Of a stretch of 6,666 bases of DNA, positions 6,131 through 6,666 are shown in pieces (the first letter of the stretch is position 1; each line of letters opens with the position of its first letter). The stretch is from DAOTUB01 sp034437455 (GTDB lineage: Bacteria; Chloroflexota; Anaerolineae; B4-G1): the NCBI GenBank assembly GCA_034437455.1, contig DAOTUB010000210.1, positions 1 through 6,666 of the forward strand, in the 5' to 3' direction. The notes beneath the pieces are model-generated. The model saw nothing but the letters and a program-made list of their open reading frames with translations, did not search any database and was not told the origin of the DNA. The translations under genes and the position numbers were made by a program.

Positions 6131-6136
6131 AGGTGA
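6131..6136 (+). promoter_or_regulatory. Ribosome binding site deciding the ATG at 6141
   Basis: AGGTGA at 6131-6136 lies four bases before ATG 6141. The following residues match the usual N-terminus of UPF0175 proteins. This rules out the longer open frame that extends upstream through the promoter. Confidence 0.7.
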
Positions 6137-6140
6137 TGTT

Positions 6141-6380
6141 ATGGAAGAAACACTGACTATCCAACTTCCCGGCAAGACCCGACAGATACTCAATCGCACA
6201 TCAGAGGAACTGGCCCGCGACGTGCGCTTGTATGCAGCGCTGATGCTATTCCGCCTGGGCAAGCTATCTCGCTGGCGCAGTGGTGTTGGTCACCGGCGCT
6301 GGAGGCTCCATCGGGTCGGAGTTATGTCGTCAGATCGCCCCACAGGTTCCCAGCCGATTGCTGCTGCTGGGACATGGTGA
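6141..6380 (+). pseudogene. UPF0175-type antitoxin-like gene, 3' half replaced (79-codon frame)
   Basis: Residues 1-43 (MEETLTIQLPGK..., TSEELARDVRLYAALMLFRLGKLS) follow the N-terminal pattern of UPF0175 proteins: a short beta strand of the T(I/V)xLP type, an SxEELARxVR helix, then ALxLFxxGKLS. Family members are about 80-90 residues and are often antitoxin-like, next to PIN-type toxins. They normally continue after GKLS with a helix-turn-helix (SxGKAAELAG.S). Here that part is absent. From residue 44 the frame reads RWRSGVGHRRWRL and onward to TGA at 6378-6380, which is the wrong frame of a CapD-type dehydratase. The 79-residue total is near the family length only by chance. Promoter and RBS are intact, so a short aberrant protein may still be made. 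No PIN toxin gene follows. Assembly chimerism is an alternative. Confidence 0.6.
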
Positions 6381-6666
6381 GACCAGTATCTACCGCATTC
6401 ATCGGGAACTGGGGAATAAATTTCCCGAGTTGGTCACGCGGGCCCTCATCGCCGATGTGCGCGACTACGAACGGGTAACGAGATTATTCGCGCAGCACCG
6501 CCCGGAGGTGGTCTTCCACACCGCAGCCCACAAGCATGTCCCGTTGATGGAGCGCAACGTGGCCGATGCGGTGACTAACAATGTCTTCGGCACGCGCTCT
6601 CTGCTACGGGCCACCGAACGCTGCGGTGTGTCCCAACTGGTCCTCATCTCCACTGACAAGGCGGTC
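6265..6666 (+). pseudogene. CapD/FlaA1/WbpM-type nucleotide-sugar 4,6-dehydratase, N-terminus missing, runs off window
   Basis: This frame is offset by one from the UPF0175 frame and gives 134 residues. It starts YLAGAVVLVTG, then GAGGSIGSELCRQI (the glycine-rich NAD(P)-binding loop), GHGETSIYRIHREL, ADVRDYERV, PEVVFHTAAHKHVPLME, NNVFGT and LISTDKAV. These are hallmark motifs of the Polysacc_synt_2 family, which makes 4-keto-6-deoxy UDP-sugars for capsule, O-antigen or glycosylation. The STDKAV motif at the window end contains active-site residues. Long members carry N-terminal membrane helices and a first Rossmann-like domain (about 270 residues); none of this is encoded upstream. The frame is open only from 6244. 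No ATG precedes the fold; GTG 6280 or 6283 could start it but lack a ribosome binding site. It could be a 5'-truncated pseudogene, a short soluble form with a poor start, or a real gene joined wrongly in assembly. Confidence 0.7.

Noticed and set aside
6069..6140. Upstream extension of the UPF0175 frame to a TTG at 6069
   Set aside because: It would place the start before the -10 element. AGGTGA directly before ATG 6141 and the family N-terminus fix the start.
6014..6262. Minus-strand 82-codon frame upstream of and opposite the UPF0175 start
   Set aside because: It ends in a Lys-rich tail that looked gene-like, but it crosses a strong plus-strand promoter and RBS and has no recognisable domain.

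Overview
The window looks like a piece of a moderately GC-rich bacterial chromosome, most likely from Chloroflexota (Anaerolineae or a related class). This is inferred from the mix of gene families, not from a marker gene. The families are a very long BTAD/AAA/TPR regulator, secreted proteins with tandem DUF1566 domains, a small acidic WRASL..TGE-type protein and a UPF0175-type gene start. No rRNA, tRNA, CRISPR array or complete mobile element was seen.

Left part (1-2083, minus strand). Two paralogous secreted-protein genes lie head to tail. Only the first 31 codons of the downstream copy (1-93) are inside the window. The upstream copy (195-1949) is complete and carries two DUF1566 domains. 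The two copies are about 93% identical in DNA over the ribosome binding site and signal peptide, then diverge. Each has a short array of the heptamer CCATTCN upstream of its start.

Middle (2084-5911). A 78-residue protein gene (minus) and a 1163-residue BTAD-STAND-TPR transcriptional regulator gene (plus) are divergently transcribed from a 99-bp intergenic region. That region holds two perfect 10-bp direct repeats with an 11-bp period, and a third degenerate unit that runs into a perfect TATAAT. This is the operator geometry described for SARP/BTAD activators. The TATAAT sits so close to the small gene's ATG that its mRNA would be leaderless. The simplest reading is a local regulator controlling the small gene, and perhaps the secreted-protein genes beyond it.

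Right part (5912-6666). The regulator is followed by a foldable stretch of nested inverted repeats. Next come a strong extended -10 promoter and a good ribosome binding site driving a UPF0175-type (antitoxin-like) gene start. After about 43 residues this homology stops abruptly. The sequence continues, in another reading frame, as the NAD-binding domain of a CapD/FlaA1/WbpM-type nucleotide-sugar dehydratase that lacks its N-terminus and runs off the window. This junction is either a real deletion or recombination scar or a chimeric assembly join.
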